Notes under the pieces: model-generated
Seen by the model: only the letters and a program-made list of their open reading frames with translations
Told to the model about the DNA's origin: nothing
The model's database searches: none
Part shown: positions 1 through 5,960 of the stretch, piece after piece
Numbering within the stretch: the first letter of the stretch is position 1
Layout of the letters: each line of letters opens with the position of its first letter
Made by a program: the position numbers and the translations under genes
NCBI GenBank assembly: GCA_035654795.1
Contig: DASRWC010000074.1
Span: 1-10,890 of the forward strand
Reading direction: 5' to 3'
DNA from: JAAYLC01 sp035654795
GTDB taxonomy: Bacteria; Bacteroidota; Bacteroidia; Flavobacteriales; Flavobacteriaceae
Length of the DNA: 10,890 nucleotides

Positions 1-378
1 TTCATGAATTCGTGGTCCACATAACCCACAAATTCAAAAAAGAACCAACATTCATGAATTCGTGGCCCACAAAACCCACATACCCAAAAACTAAACCAAC
101 ATTCGTGAATTCGTGGTCCACATAACCCACAAATCCAAAAAGAACCAACATTCATGAATTCGTGGTCCACACAAACCACAAACCCAAAAGCAAAACCAAC
201 ATTCGTGAATTCGTGGTCCACACAAACCACAAACTCAAAAAAAGAACCAACATTCATGAATTCGTGGTCCCCATAACCCACATACCCAAAAAAAAGAACC
301 CACATTCGTGAATTCGTGGCCCACAAAACCCACATTCCCACATACCCCAAAAAAAAACCAACATTCGTGAATTCGTGA
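1..378. repeat. Tandem array of eight ~50-bp units with a GAATTC-centred core
   Basis: Eight same-orientation copies of a 15-bp core, TTCRTGAATTCGTGG, start at 1, 51, 102, 151, 202, 253, 305 and 364, so the spacing is 50, 51, 49, 51, 51, 52 and 59 bp. Between cores the + strand is almost only A and C: a TCCACA/CCCACA block, AACCCACA or AAACCACA, a run of A, then AACCAACA leading into the next core. The core is usually preceded by ACA. Four copies read TTCATG and four TTCGTG; the last core ends in GTGA instead of GTGG and is followed by degenerate sequence. The seventh unit is longer because the CCCACAT block is duplicated. The array begins at the first base of the window and must extend further left. 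It is non-coding as far as can be seen; reverse frames stay open only because the repeat lacks stop trinucleotides. Its function is unknown. Confidence 0.95.
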
Positions 379-469
379 CCAACAGAACCCACAAACGGAA
401 AAGCGAAACAACATCCTCTCCCACTTCATAAAACTCCCGAAACCGTTCCATGCTTGCAAAAAGAAACTG

Positions 470-477
470 TAAATTTG
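470..477 (+). promoter_or_regulatory. Candidate Bacteroidota -7 element upstream of cca
   Basis: TAAATTTG matches the Bacteroidota -7 consensus TAnnTTTG exactly. It lies 37 nt before the ATG at 515 and downstream of the repeat array, so transcription would begin near 484 and not include the array. No well-spaced -33 TTG/TTTG is visible (the nearest TTG, 454-456, is only 13 nt away), so this is a partial match. The rest of 379-514 shows no other recognisable element. Confidence 0.45.
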
Positions 478-514
478 CACGCGAAATCAAAAAGTACTCG
501 CGATAGTGAAATCC

Positions 515-1942
515 ATGTCTAATCAATTTTATCCCACGGCCTTAGAAAATCCGATTTTTAGAACCTTGTCACAGGCTGCCAAAAATCTTAATCTGGAAGC
601 TTATGTGATTGGAGGATACGTTCGGGATTTCTTCCTGGAACGAGGACAAAAAAAAGACATTGATGTCGTCGCAATTGGCAGCGGAATCGAACTTGCCGAG
701 GAGGTATCCAAACTTTTACCGGGAAAACCGAAAGTCGCTGTATTTAAAACCTACGGCACTGCTATGCTTCGCAGTGGCGGAATTGAAGTCGAATTTGTTG
801 GTGCCCGAAAAGAATCCTACACTGAAAACAGTAGAAATCCCGCTGTAGAAGAAGGAAGTCTTGAAGATGACCAAAATAGACGCGATTTTACCATTAACGC
901 CCTCGCACTTAATCTGGACGATGAGAAATTCGGCGAACTTCTGGACCCGTTTGGGGGGCTTGGGGATATCGAACAAAAAATAATTCGCACTCCCCTCGAT
1001 CCTGACATCACTTTTAGTGACGATCCCTTGCGCATGATGCGAGCTATTCGGTTTGCTACGCAACTCGATTTTACCATTGAAGAACATGCACTTGAAGCCA
1101 TAAAACGGAATGCCAAACGCATCAAGATTATTACCAACGAACGGATTGTGGATGAACTTCACAAGATTCTTCTTTCCGATGTTCCTTCAAAAGGATTGGC
1201 GCTTTTATACAAAACCGGATTATTAAAATTCATCCTCCCGGAATTGGTAGCTCTCCGCGGGATTGATGAAGTTGAAGGACAAACTCACAAAGACAACTTC
1301 TGGCATACTCTTGAGGTGGTGGACAATATTTCCAAAACCACAGACAATCTCTGGCTTCGTTGGGCTGCCTTGCTTCACGATATCGGGAAGGCGCCTACCA
1401 AACGTTTTGACAAAGAATTGGGATGGACTTTCCATGCCCACGAATTTGTGGGGTCAAAAATGGTATTCAAACTCTTCAAAAGGTTACGCATGCCTCTGAA
1501 CGACAAAATGAAATTTGTTCAGAAAATGGTGATGATGAGTTCGCGTCCCGTGGGGCTTTCCTCTGAGGAAGTGACTGACAGTGCCATCCGGAGATTAATT
1601 TTTGATGCCGGAGAATATGTGGATGACCTGATGACTCTTTGCGAAGCCGATATTACCACAAAAAACAAGAAAAAGTTCCGCCGATATCATCAAAATTTCG
1701 AACTCGTTCGGCAAAAAATAGTTGAAGTAGAAGAACGTGACCGCATCCGGAATTTTCAACCTCCCGTTTCGGGAGAAGAAATCATGGAAACCTTTAACAT
1801 CACGCCTTCACGCGAGGTGGGAATCATCAAAGACGCCATTAAAGAAGCGATTCTTGAAGGCGATATTCCAAACGAATATGAGGCTGCAAAAGATTTCATG
1901 TTGAAAAAAGGTGCAGCGCTCGGTTTAAAACCTCAAAATTAA
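515..1942 (+). CDS. cca: CCA-adding tRNA nucleotidyltransferase with HD domain
   Basis: This enzyme adds or repairs the 3'-terminal CCA of tRNAs from CTP and ATP in the cytoplasm. From the ATG at 515 it is 475 residues. The class II nucleotidyltransferase head is complete: the GGYVRD loop at 33-38, the metal-binding DID at 48-50, RRDFTINAL at 122-130 and the DDPLRMMRAIRF segment at 169-180. A C-terminal HD domain follows, with His264, the His288-Asp289 pair, His307/His309 and Asp379, as in family members with added phosphohydrolase-type activity. A GTG at 506 is in frame and would add three residues (MKS); the ATG was preferred because the product then begins MSNQFYP and the distance to the -7 element is ordinary. 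There is no Shine-Dalgarno sequence. No terminator separates it from ctaA, 21 nt downstream, so the two are probably cotranscribed although functionally unrelated. Whether it adds CCA alone or splits the work with a second enzyme cannot be told here. Confidence 0.95.
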   Translation: MSNQFYPTALENPIFRTLSQAAKNLNLEAYVIGGYVRDFFLERGQKKDIDVVAIGSGIELAEEVSKLLPGKPKVAVFKTYGTAMLRSGGIEVEFVGARKESYTENSRNPAVEEGSLEDDQNRRDFTINALALNLDDEKFGELLDPFGGLGDIEQKIIRTPLDPDITFSDDPLRMMRAIRFATQLDFTIEEHALEAIKRNAKRIKIITNERIVDELHKILLSDVPSKGLALLYKTGLLKFILPELVALRGIDEVEGQTHKDNFWHTLEVVDNISKTTDNLWLRWAALLHDIGKAPTKRFDKELGWTFHAHEFVGSKMVFKLFKRLRMPLNDKMKFVQKMVMMSSRPVGLSSEEVTDSAIRRLIFDAGEYVDDLMTLCEADITTKNKKKFRRYHQNFELVRQKIVEVEERDRIRNFQPPVSGEEIMETFNITPSREVGIIKDAIKEAILEGDIPNEYEAAKDFMLKKGAALGLKPQN

Positions 1943-1963
1943 CATCCTTAAACAAGAAAACCC

Positions 1964-2983
1964 TTGGCACAAAAAGATAATAAAAAGGTAATTTACTGGT
2001 TATTCACCGGTTGTTTTCTCATTTTCACTATGGTTGTGGTGGGCGGCATCACCCGCCTTACCAATTCCGGACTCTCGATGTCCGACTACAAGCTCATTAC
2101 CGACGTTATTCCGCCGCTTACGGAGGAGCAATGGCAGAAGGAATTTGAGTTTTATCAGCAATTTCCCGAATATCAAAAAATGCACTACCACTTTGAGCTG
2201 GAAGACTTCAAGTTTATTTATTTCTGGGAATGGTTCCATCGGCTTTTAGGACGGCTTCTAGGGGTTGTTTTCATCATTCCGTTTGTCTATTTCCTTATCA
2301 GAAAAGAACTTTCACGCCCCACCATTATCAAATGCCTCATTCTTCTAGGATTGGGTGCGTTTCAAGGATTTTTAGGATGGTTTATGGTTAAAAGCGGACT
2401 TGTGGACCGTCCGAAAGTGAGTCATTTCAGATTGGCGATGCACCTCACCACAGCCTTCTTAACCTTTGCTTACACCTTTTGGGTAGCGATGGATTTATGG
2501 TATCCTGTGAAGAAAAAGGTGGATAAATCTATGCGAAATCTTATCCGTGTGGGTTATGTGGTTTTAGTTGTTCAAATAATTTACGGAGCCTTTGTTGCCG
2601 GTCTTTGGGCGGGATTGGTACACAATCACTGGCCGCTTATGAATGAAGGAAAATTAATTCACGAAACCGTTTATTCAGAGCTTAGCCCCATGTGGCATAA
2701 TTTTGTAGAGGGCAAGAGCGGTGTTCAGTTTGTTCACCGTTATTTGGCTTACATAGTGGTTGGTTTTATCGTTTATATTTGGTATCGTGCGAAAAACTTA
2801 GAACTCACATCTCCTCAGCGAAAAGGAATCAATATGTTACTTGTTCTGGTATTTGCGCAGTTTGTTCTGGGTGTTTTCACTCTCCTTTATCAGGTTCCCT
2901 TGGTTTTAGGAGTCTTGCATCAAATGTTTGCTTTTTTCCTGCTTGCGAATATGACGTTTGTTCTCAACAGGTTTAGCAAATAA
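1964..2983 (+). CDS. ctaA: Heme A synthase, COX15/CtaA family
   Basis: This integral membrane enzyme oxidises the C8 methyl of heme O to the formyl group of heme A for aa3-type cytochrome oxidase. The product is 339 residues, rich in hydrophobic segments: about 9-28, 99-112, 122-142, 158-178, 196-216, 258-274, 290-308 and 312-333. The family signature GGITRLTNSGLSM is at 27-39. The four expected heme-ligand histidines are visible: His92 (FHRLLGR), His160 (HLTTAFLTFAYTFW), His258 (FVHRYLAY) and His319 (VLGVLHQM). The start is a TTG. Upstream in frame there is a stop (TAA at 1949-1951) and no ATG or GTG, and the first in-frame ATG (codon 23) would cut into the first membrane helix, so TTG is the best start. 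The form with the long loop at about 52-82 resembles the COX15-type enzymes of Bacteroidota and Proteobacteria rather than the short Bacillus CtaA. It probably shares a transcript with cca. Confidence 0.94.
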   Translation: MAQKDNKKVIYWLFTGCFLIFTMVVVGGITRLTNSGLSMSDYKLITDVIPPLTEEQWQKEFEFYQQFPEYQKMHYHFELEDFKFIYFWEWFHRLLGRLLGVVFIIPFVYFLIRKELSRPTIIKCLILLGLGAFQGFLGWFMVKSGLVDRPKVSHFRLAMHLTTAFLTFAYTFWVAMDLWYPVKKKVDKSMRNLIRVGYVVLVVQIIYGAFVAGLWAGLVHNHWPLMNEGKLIHETVYSELSPMWHNFVEGKSGVQFVHRYLAYIVVGFIVYIWYRAKNLELTSPQRKGINMLLVLVFAQFVLGVFTLLYQVPLVLGVLHQMFAFFLLANMTFVLNRFSK

Positions 2984-3056
2984 TATTAAAAAGCTAATCT
3001 TCTGTGTTTTAGACTCATTCCGAAATAAAAAAGTTCGTAGTTTAACATCCTTTAGA

Positions 3057-3088
3057 TTTAACCACATTTTACTTTTTCGTTACATTTG
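3057..3088 (+). promoter_or_regulatory. Candidate Bacteroidota promoter of the pRiA4b-like gene
   Basis: TACATTTG at 3081-3088 matches the -7 consensus TAnnTTTG. TTTA at 3057-3060, a one-base variant of the -33 TTTG, is 20 nt upstream, which is the usual spacing. The coding start lies 19 nt after the -7 box, giving a very short 5' leader. The gap of 124 nt after ctaA shows no convincing terminator. Confidence 0.55.
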
Positions 3089-3107
3089 TCGTCCAAAATT
3101 TTGACCC

Positions 3108-3632
3108 ATGATTTATCGTTTTAGAGTTATTCTCGATACAGAAGAAGATATTTTTAGAGACATTGAAATTGAAGCGGGTGCCAATCTCGAAGAACTTCAT
3201 GACGCCATTACCCAATCTTTTGGATTTGACGGCAGCGAGATGGCTTCTTTTTATACCACCAATGAATTCTGGGAAGAAGAAGATGAAATTTCCTTATTTG
3301 ATGTGGGCGATGTACCGGGTGAAGCAAGAGTTATGAGCGAAACCATTATTGGTGAACTTGTTACCGAAGATGACCCACGTCTCATCTATGTCTATGACTT
3401 CTTGAATATGTGGACCTTTATGGTAGAATTGGGTCAAATTGTGGAACGTGAGGAAGGTAAAACCTATCCAAATTTAATGTTTGCACAAGGACAGGTTCCC
3501 GACACTGCGCCTGAGAAAGAATTTACTTCGGAAGAAATAGAAGCCGATGATTTCGACGATATTTTTGATGAAGATTTCGACTTGGACCCTGAAGATTATG
3601 AAGACTTAGGGTTTGACGAAAACTGGAATTAA
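3108..3632 (+). CDS. pRiA4b ORF-3-like domain protein with acidic tail
   Basis: The 174-residue product belongs to the plasmid pRiA4b ORF-3-like family (also annotated as IS1096 passenger TnpR-like). The visible basis is the N-terminal strand MIYRFRVILD, the segment NLEELHDAITQSFGFDG at 27-43, the FYTTNEFW stretch near 48-55, and the YVYDFLNMWTFMVELG block at 94-109, which matches the family's YxYDFxxxW motif. Family members occur on plasmids, in transposons and as free chromosomal genes; no biochemical activity is firmly established. Nothing around this copy looks mobile: there are no terminal repeats and no transposase. The last 39 residues are extremely acidic (20 Asp or Glu) and look unstructured, which suggests a basic partner or DNA mimicry, but that is only inference. 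It seems to have its own promoter and may run on into the next gene, 75 nt downstream. Confidence 0.8.
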   Translation: MIYRFRVILDTEEDIFRDIEIEAGANLEELHDAITQSFGFDGSEMASFYTTNEFWEEEDEISLFDVGDVPGEARVMSETIIGELVTEDDPRLIYVYDFLNMWTFMVELGQIVEREEGKTYPNLMFAQGQVPDTAPEKEFTSEEIEADDFDDIFDEDFDLDPEDYEDLGFDENWN

Positions 3633-3707
3633 TTCCCTCATTTTAAAAGAACAAAAAAGAACAACAAGGCAGCTTCCATAAGTCTGACTTCTAACCTATT
3701 ACAACCC

Positions 3708-4766
3708 ATGATAAATTTATTTTCCACTCATATTGCCTCCCTTTCAATTCACAGAGTTGGGAACAAAAGCCGGAATGAAAATCTTTTTCTTTCTAATGCT
3801 CCTCATAAACTAAATGATGAATTGCTACCCTTGATGAAGGAGTATTTTTTTAAACCTTTTAGGGAAAAAGAAGAAAATTACTTTCACTTTGTGCACGAGG
3901 CCGATTTGGAGTTTCACGAATTGTATAACTTGGTTTCTGAAATTTTTAATAATCCGTCAAATCTTCAAGAACAGAGCCGAAAGATAGCCTCTCATTTATA
4001 TCAGCAATCGGAGCATCCGCATATTAAAAGTGGCGAAGTGTATGTAGCCTATTTAGAAAACGTTCAATTGGACAATGAGAAAATGGATGCCATCGGGATT
4101 TTTAAAAGCGAATTAAAGCAGGATTTTCTTCAGTTTAATGAAGGCCCGAATCAGTTGGACATGTTATTGCAACAAGGAGTCAATCTGAATAAATTGGACA
4201 AAGGCGCTCTTATTTTCAATTCGGAAAAAGCCAACGGCTATAAAATCCTATCTGTGGACAGCAACCGTTATGACACACGATATTGGTTGGAAAATTTTTT
4301 AGGGGTTGAGGCCTTGGCAGATGATAACTTTTACACCAAGAAATATCTGAAATTCTGTCAGGATTTTGCAAAAGACGTGGTTTTGCCGGCAGAAGATAAA
4401 AAGGAGGAAGTTATGTTTTTAAACCGTGCGGTCAATCATTTTGCAAAAAACGACACGTTTGAGGAATCGGCCTTTATCAATGAAGTTATTGACAACCCGG
4501 CTCTTATTCCTGAATTTCAGCATTATAAAGCCGATCGCGCTCCAAAATATCAGATAGAGGATTTAACTACATTTCCCATTGCGAATGCAGCGGTAACTGA
4601 TGCACGAAAGAAAATAAAAAGTGTCATCAATTTGGATACGAATATTCAGATTAAACTTGATTTCATCAATCCGGAAAGTGCTGAAAAATTTGTGGAGAAA
4701 GGTTGGGATGAAGAAAGGCAGATGTACTATTATCTTGTGTATTTCAACAAGGAAAACAAGAGTTAA
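3708..4766 (+). CDS. Nucleoid-associated protein, YejK/NdpA (NA37) family
   Basis: The 352-residue cytoplasmic protein resembles the 37-kDa nucleoid-associated proteins (E. coli YejK is 335 residues). The recognised features are the start of the domain, INLFSTHIASLSIHRVGNKS, the middle segment in which SGEVYVAYLENVQLDNEKMDAIGIFKSE gives the family's strand pattern, GALIFN near 166-171, and the SNRYDTRYWLENFLGV block. There is no signal peptide or membrane segment. In Gammaproteobacteria this family co-purifies with the nucleoid, but its role in Bacteroidota is not established, so the gene symbol is left empty. No clear promoter was found in the 75-nt gap upstream, so it may be cotranscribed with the pRiA4b-like gene. 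The repeat array lies 3.3 kb away; no link between them is shown. Confidence 0.82.
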   Translation: MINLFSTHIASLSIHRVGNKSRNENLFLSNAPHKLNDELLPLMKEYFFKPFREKEENYFHFVHEADLEFHELYNLVSEIFNNPSNLQEQSRKIASHLYQQSEHPHIKSGEVYVAYLENVQLDNEKMDAIGIFKSELKQDFLQFNEGPNQLDMLLQQGVNLNKLDKGALIFNSEKANGYKILSVDSNRYDTRYWLENFLGVEALADDNFYTKKYLKFCQDFAKDVVLPAEDKKEEVMFLNRAVNHFAKNDTFEESAFINEVIDNPALIPEFQHYKADRAPKYQIEDLTTFPIANAAVTDARKKIKSVINLDTNIQIKLDFINPESAEKFVEKGWDEERQMYYYLVYFNKENKS

Positions 4767-4782
4767 ATAACTTTATTTTTCG

Positions 4783-4813
4783 TTGTCTTGCAAGTACAGA
4801 ATGCTTATTTTTT
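4783..4813 (+). promoter_or_regulatory. Candidate promoter of the adenosyltransferase gene
   Basis: TTG at 4783-4785 is followed after 20 nt by TATTTTTT at 4806-4813, a one-mismatch version of TAnnTTTG. The ATG at 4838 is 24 nt further on. This is the best candidate in a short AT-rich gap, and such weak matches occur by chance. No cobalamin riboswitch is visible in the 71-nt gap, which is too short for one. Confidence 0.35.
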
Positions 4814-4837
4814 CGTCACTTTAAAAATCAAGATATT

Positions 4838-5413
4838 ATGAAAATATATACTAAAACCGGAGATGCCGGCACAACAGCCCTTTTTGGTGGCAGTCGGGTT
4901 CCGAAACATCATTTGCGCATTGAGAGTTATGGAACTGTTGATGAATTGAACAGCCACGTTGGGATGATTCGCAGTTATGACATAGACCAACTGAGCAAGG
5001 AGGCACTCATTCAAATTCAGAATCATTTGTTCACTGTGGGTTCAACCCTTGCCACAGACCCAAAGCGAGCCGTACTGAAGAGCGGGAAAGAAAGACTGAA
5101 CATTGAAAAAATCAACGAGCAGAAAATACAGATGTTGGAAGACGAAATTGATCGGATGAACGATTCTCTTCCACCTATTACCCATTTCATTCTTCCCGGC
5201 GGTACTCCTTTGGTGTCACACTGTCATATTGCGCGCACGGTTTGCCGTCGTGCAGAGCGGCGAGCTACCGCTTTAAATGAAGAAGACCCTGTAGATCCAT
5301 TGGTAATTAAGTATCTGAACCGTCTTTCCGACTATTTGTTTGTACTGGCACGGAAGTTGTCTTTTGACACGCAGGCTGAAGAAATTAAATGGATTCCGGA
5401 TAAAATCGAGTAA
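4838..5413 (+). CDS. Cob(I)alamin adenosyltransferase, PduO type
   Basis: This enzyme transfers the adenosyl group of ATP to cob(I)alamin to make coenzyme B12, needed for example by methylmalonyl-CoA mutase. The 191-residue product carries the full family signature: the ATP-binding N-terminus TKTGDAGTTALFGG at 5-18, YGTVDELNS at 31-39, FILPGG at 117-122, the arginine-rich motif RTVCRRAERR at 133-142 and NRLSDYLFVLAR at 161-172. Length is typical of single-domain PduO/MMAB proteins, which form trimers. The ATG has no Shine-Dalgarno sequence, as is normal in this phylum. The gene stands alone, with no other B12 biosynthetic gene beside it, which suggests activation of scavenged corrinoids. A BtuF-like receptor gene lies about 5 kb downstream on the other strand. 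Confidence 0.94.
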   Translation: MKIYTKTGDAGTTALFGGSRVPKHHLRIESYGTVDELNSHVGMIRSYDIDQLSKEALIQIQNHLFTVGSTLATDPKRAVLKSGKERLNIEKINEQKIQMLEDEIDRMNDSLPPITHFILPGGTPLVSHCHIARTVCRRAERRATALNEEDPVDPLVIKYLNRLSDYLFVLARKLSFDTQAEEIKWIPDKIE

Positions 5414-5500
5414 CGTTCAAGAGTTTTGCCAAAAAACATTTAATCTTTTAAAGCTGAAACAAGTTCTTTTAAATAGAGTAATAATTATTTGCTATTTTAC

Positions 5501-5530
5501 TTGACTTTTTGACATAAAAAATTATTTTTG
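5501..5530 (+). promoter_or_regulatory. Bacteroidota-type promoter of the DUF2795 gene
   Basis: TTG at 5501-5503 is followed after 19 nt by TATTTTTG at 5523-5530, an exact TAnnTTTG. This is the best -33/-7 pair in the window. It also decides the start of the gene: an in-frame TTG at 5528 lies inside the -7 box and cannot be the translation start of this transcript, so the ATG at 5555 is used. Confidence 0.65.
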
Positions 5531-5554
5531 CAAAAACTTAAAAACGTTATCGCT

Positions 5555-5776
5555 ATGTATTGGACATTAGAATTGGCATCCTATTTAAGCGATGCGCCTT
5601 GGCCGGCTACAAAAGACGAATTGATTGATTATGCCATTAGAACTGGAGCTCCTTTAGAGGTTGTTGAAAACTTGCAATCTATAGAAGATGAAGGAGATTC
5701 GTATGATTCAATTGAAGAAATATGGTCGGACTATCCATCAGACGACGATTTCCTTTGGAATGAAGATGAATATTAA
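5555..5776 (+). CDS. Small acidic DUF2795-family protein
   Basis: The product is 73 residues starting MYWTLELASYLSDAPWPATK. The N-terminal two thirds have the DUF2795 pattern: a helix ending in YL, the APWPATKDELIDYA segment at 14-27 and TGAPLEVVENLQ at 30-41. The last third is very acidic and ends in DDDFLWNEDEY. Proteins of nearly this sequence are, from memory, widespread and short in Flavobacteriia; no function is assigned. It has no signal peptide and no membrane segment. A promoter directly upstream and an intrinsic terminator directly downstream make it a single-gene transcription unit just before secA. It could be a small regulator or adaptor, but nothing in the sequence proves this. 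Confidence 0.85.
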   Translation: MYWTLELASYLSDAPWPATKDELIDYAIRTGAPLEVVENLQSIEDEGDSYDSIEEIWSDYPSDDDFLWNEDEY

Positions 5777-5799
5777 TTCCTTTTTTGGACAAACGCATT

Positions 5800-5832
5800 A
5801 AAAAGTCTCTTGTAAATTAGGAGACTTTTTTT
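5800..5832 (+). terminator. Intrinsic terminator after the DUF2795 gene
   Basis: AAAAAGTCTC at 5800-5809 pairs perfectly with GAGACTTTTT at 5821-5830 around an 11-nt loop, and the descending arm runs into seven T (5826-5832). The A-rich ascending arm means it could also work on the minus strand. It begins 24 nt after the stop codon and separates this gene from secA. Confidence 0.85.
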
Positions 5833-5876
5833 ATTTTATAGCTAACTTTTATGAAACAACAACGAGCGACAATGGT

Positions 5877-5884
5877 TATATTTG
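5877..5884 (+). promoter_or_regulatory. Candidate -7 element of secA
   Basis: TATATTTG is an exact TAnnTTTG, 76 nt before the secA ATG, and lies just past the preceding terminator. No TTG sits 17-23 nt upstream, so only half of the promoter is recognised. The predicted leader is about 70 nt and contains a small inverted repeat, CCGGA (5914-5918) with TCCGG (5938-5942), ending 18 nt before the start codon. Confidence 0.5.
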
Positions 5885-5960
5885 CACCGCTTTTTCGCTC
5901 AGGATATAAGCAACCGGATTTCAAAACAACCGATTTTTCCGGAAACACAAAAAAGACATT

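Noticed and set aside
1..378. CRISPR array
   Set aside because: Spacers between the 15-bp cores are themselves repeats of each other, the core is shorter than CRISPR repeats, and no cas gene is present.
506..514. GTG start for cca three codons upstream of the ATG
   Set aside because: The ATG at 515 is a more usual start and no ribosome-binding signal favours the GTG; it cannot be fully excluded.
235..526. Two overlapping minus-strand open frames through the repeat array, with repeated HECWFFFG-like peptides
   Set aside because: They arise because the repeat unit has no stop trinucleotides in those frames. Unit lengths of 49-52 and 59 bp do not keep one reading frame, and the peptide composition (Phe, Trp, Cys, Gly) is not protein-like.
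716..1162. Minus-strand open frame of 148 codons inside cca
   Set aside because: It is antisense to a well-recognised gene, has no recognisable domain, and is of a length expected by chance opposite a real reading frame.
2973..2997. TTAGC/GCTAA hairpin at the end of ctaA as a terminator
   Set aside because: A 5-bp AT-rich stem with a 15-nt loop and no T-run after it; not convincing.
3108..3632. Transposon-borne gene, because of the family's IS1096/plasmid name
   Set aside because: No inverted terminal repeats, target duplications or transposase are seen nearby, and base use matches the neighbours.
5528..5554. TTG start giving an 82-residue DUF2795 protein
   Set aside because: The TTG lies inside the -7 promoter box, upstream of the expected transcription start, and the added residues do not belong to the family pattern.
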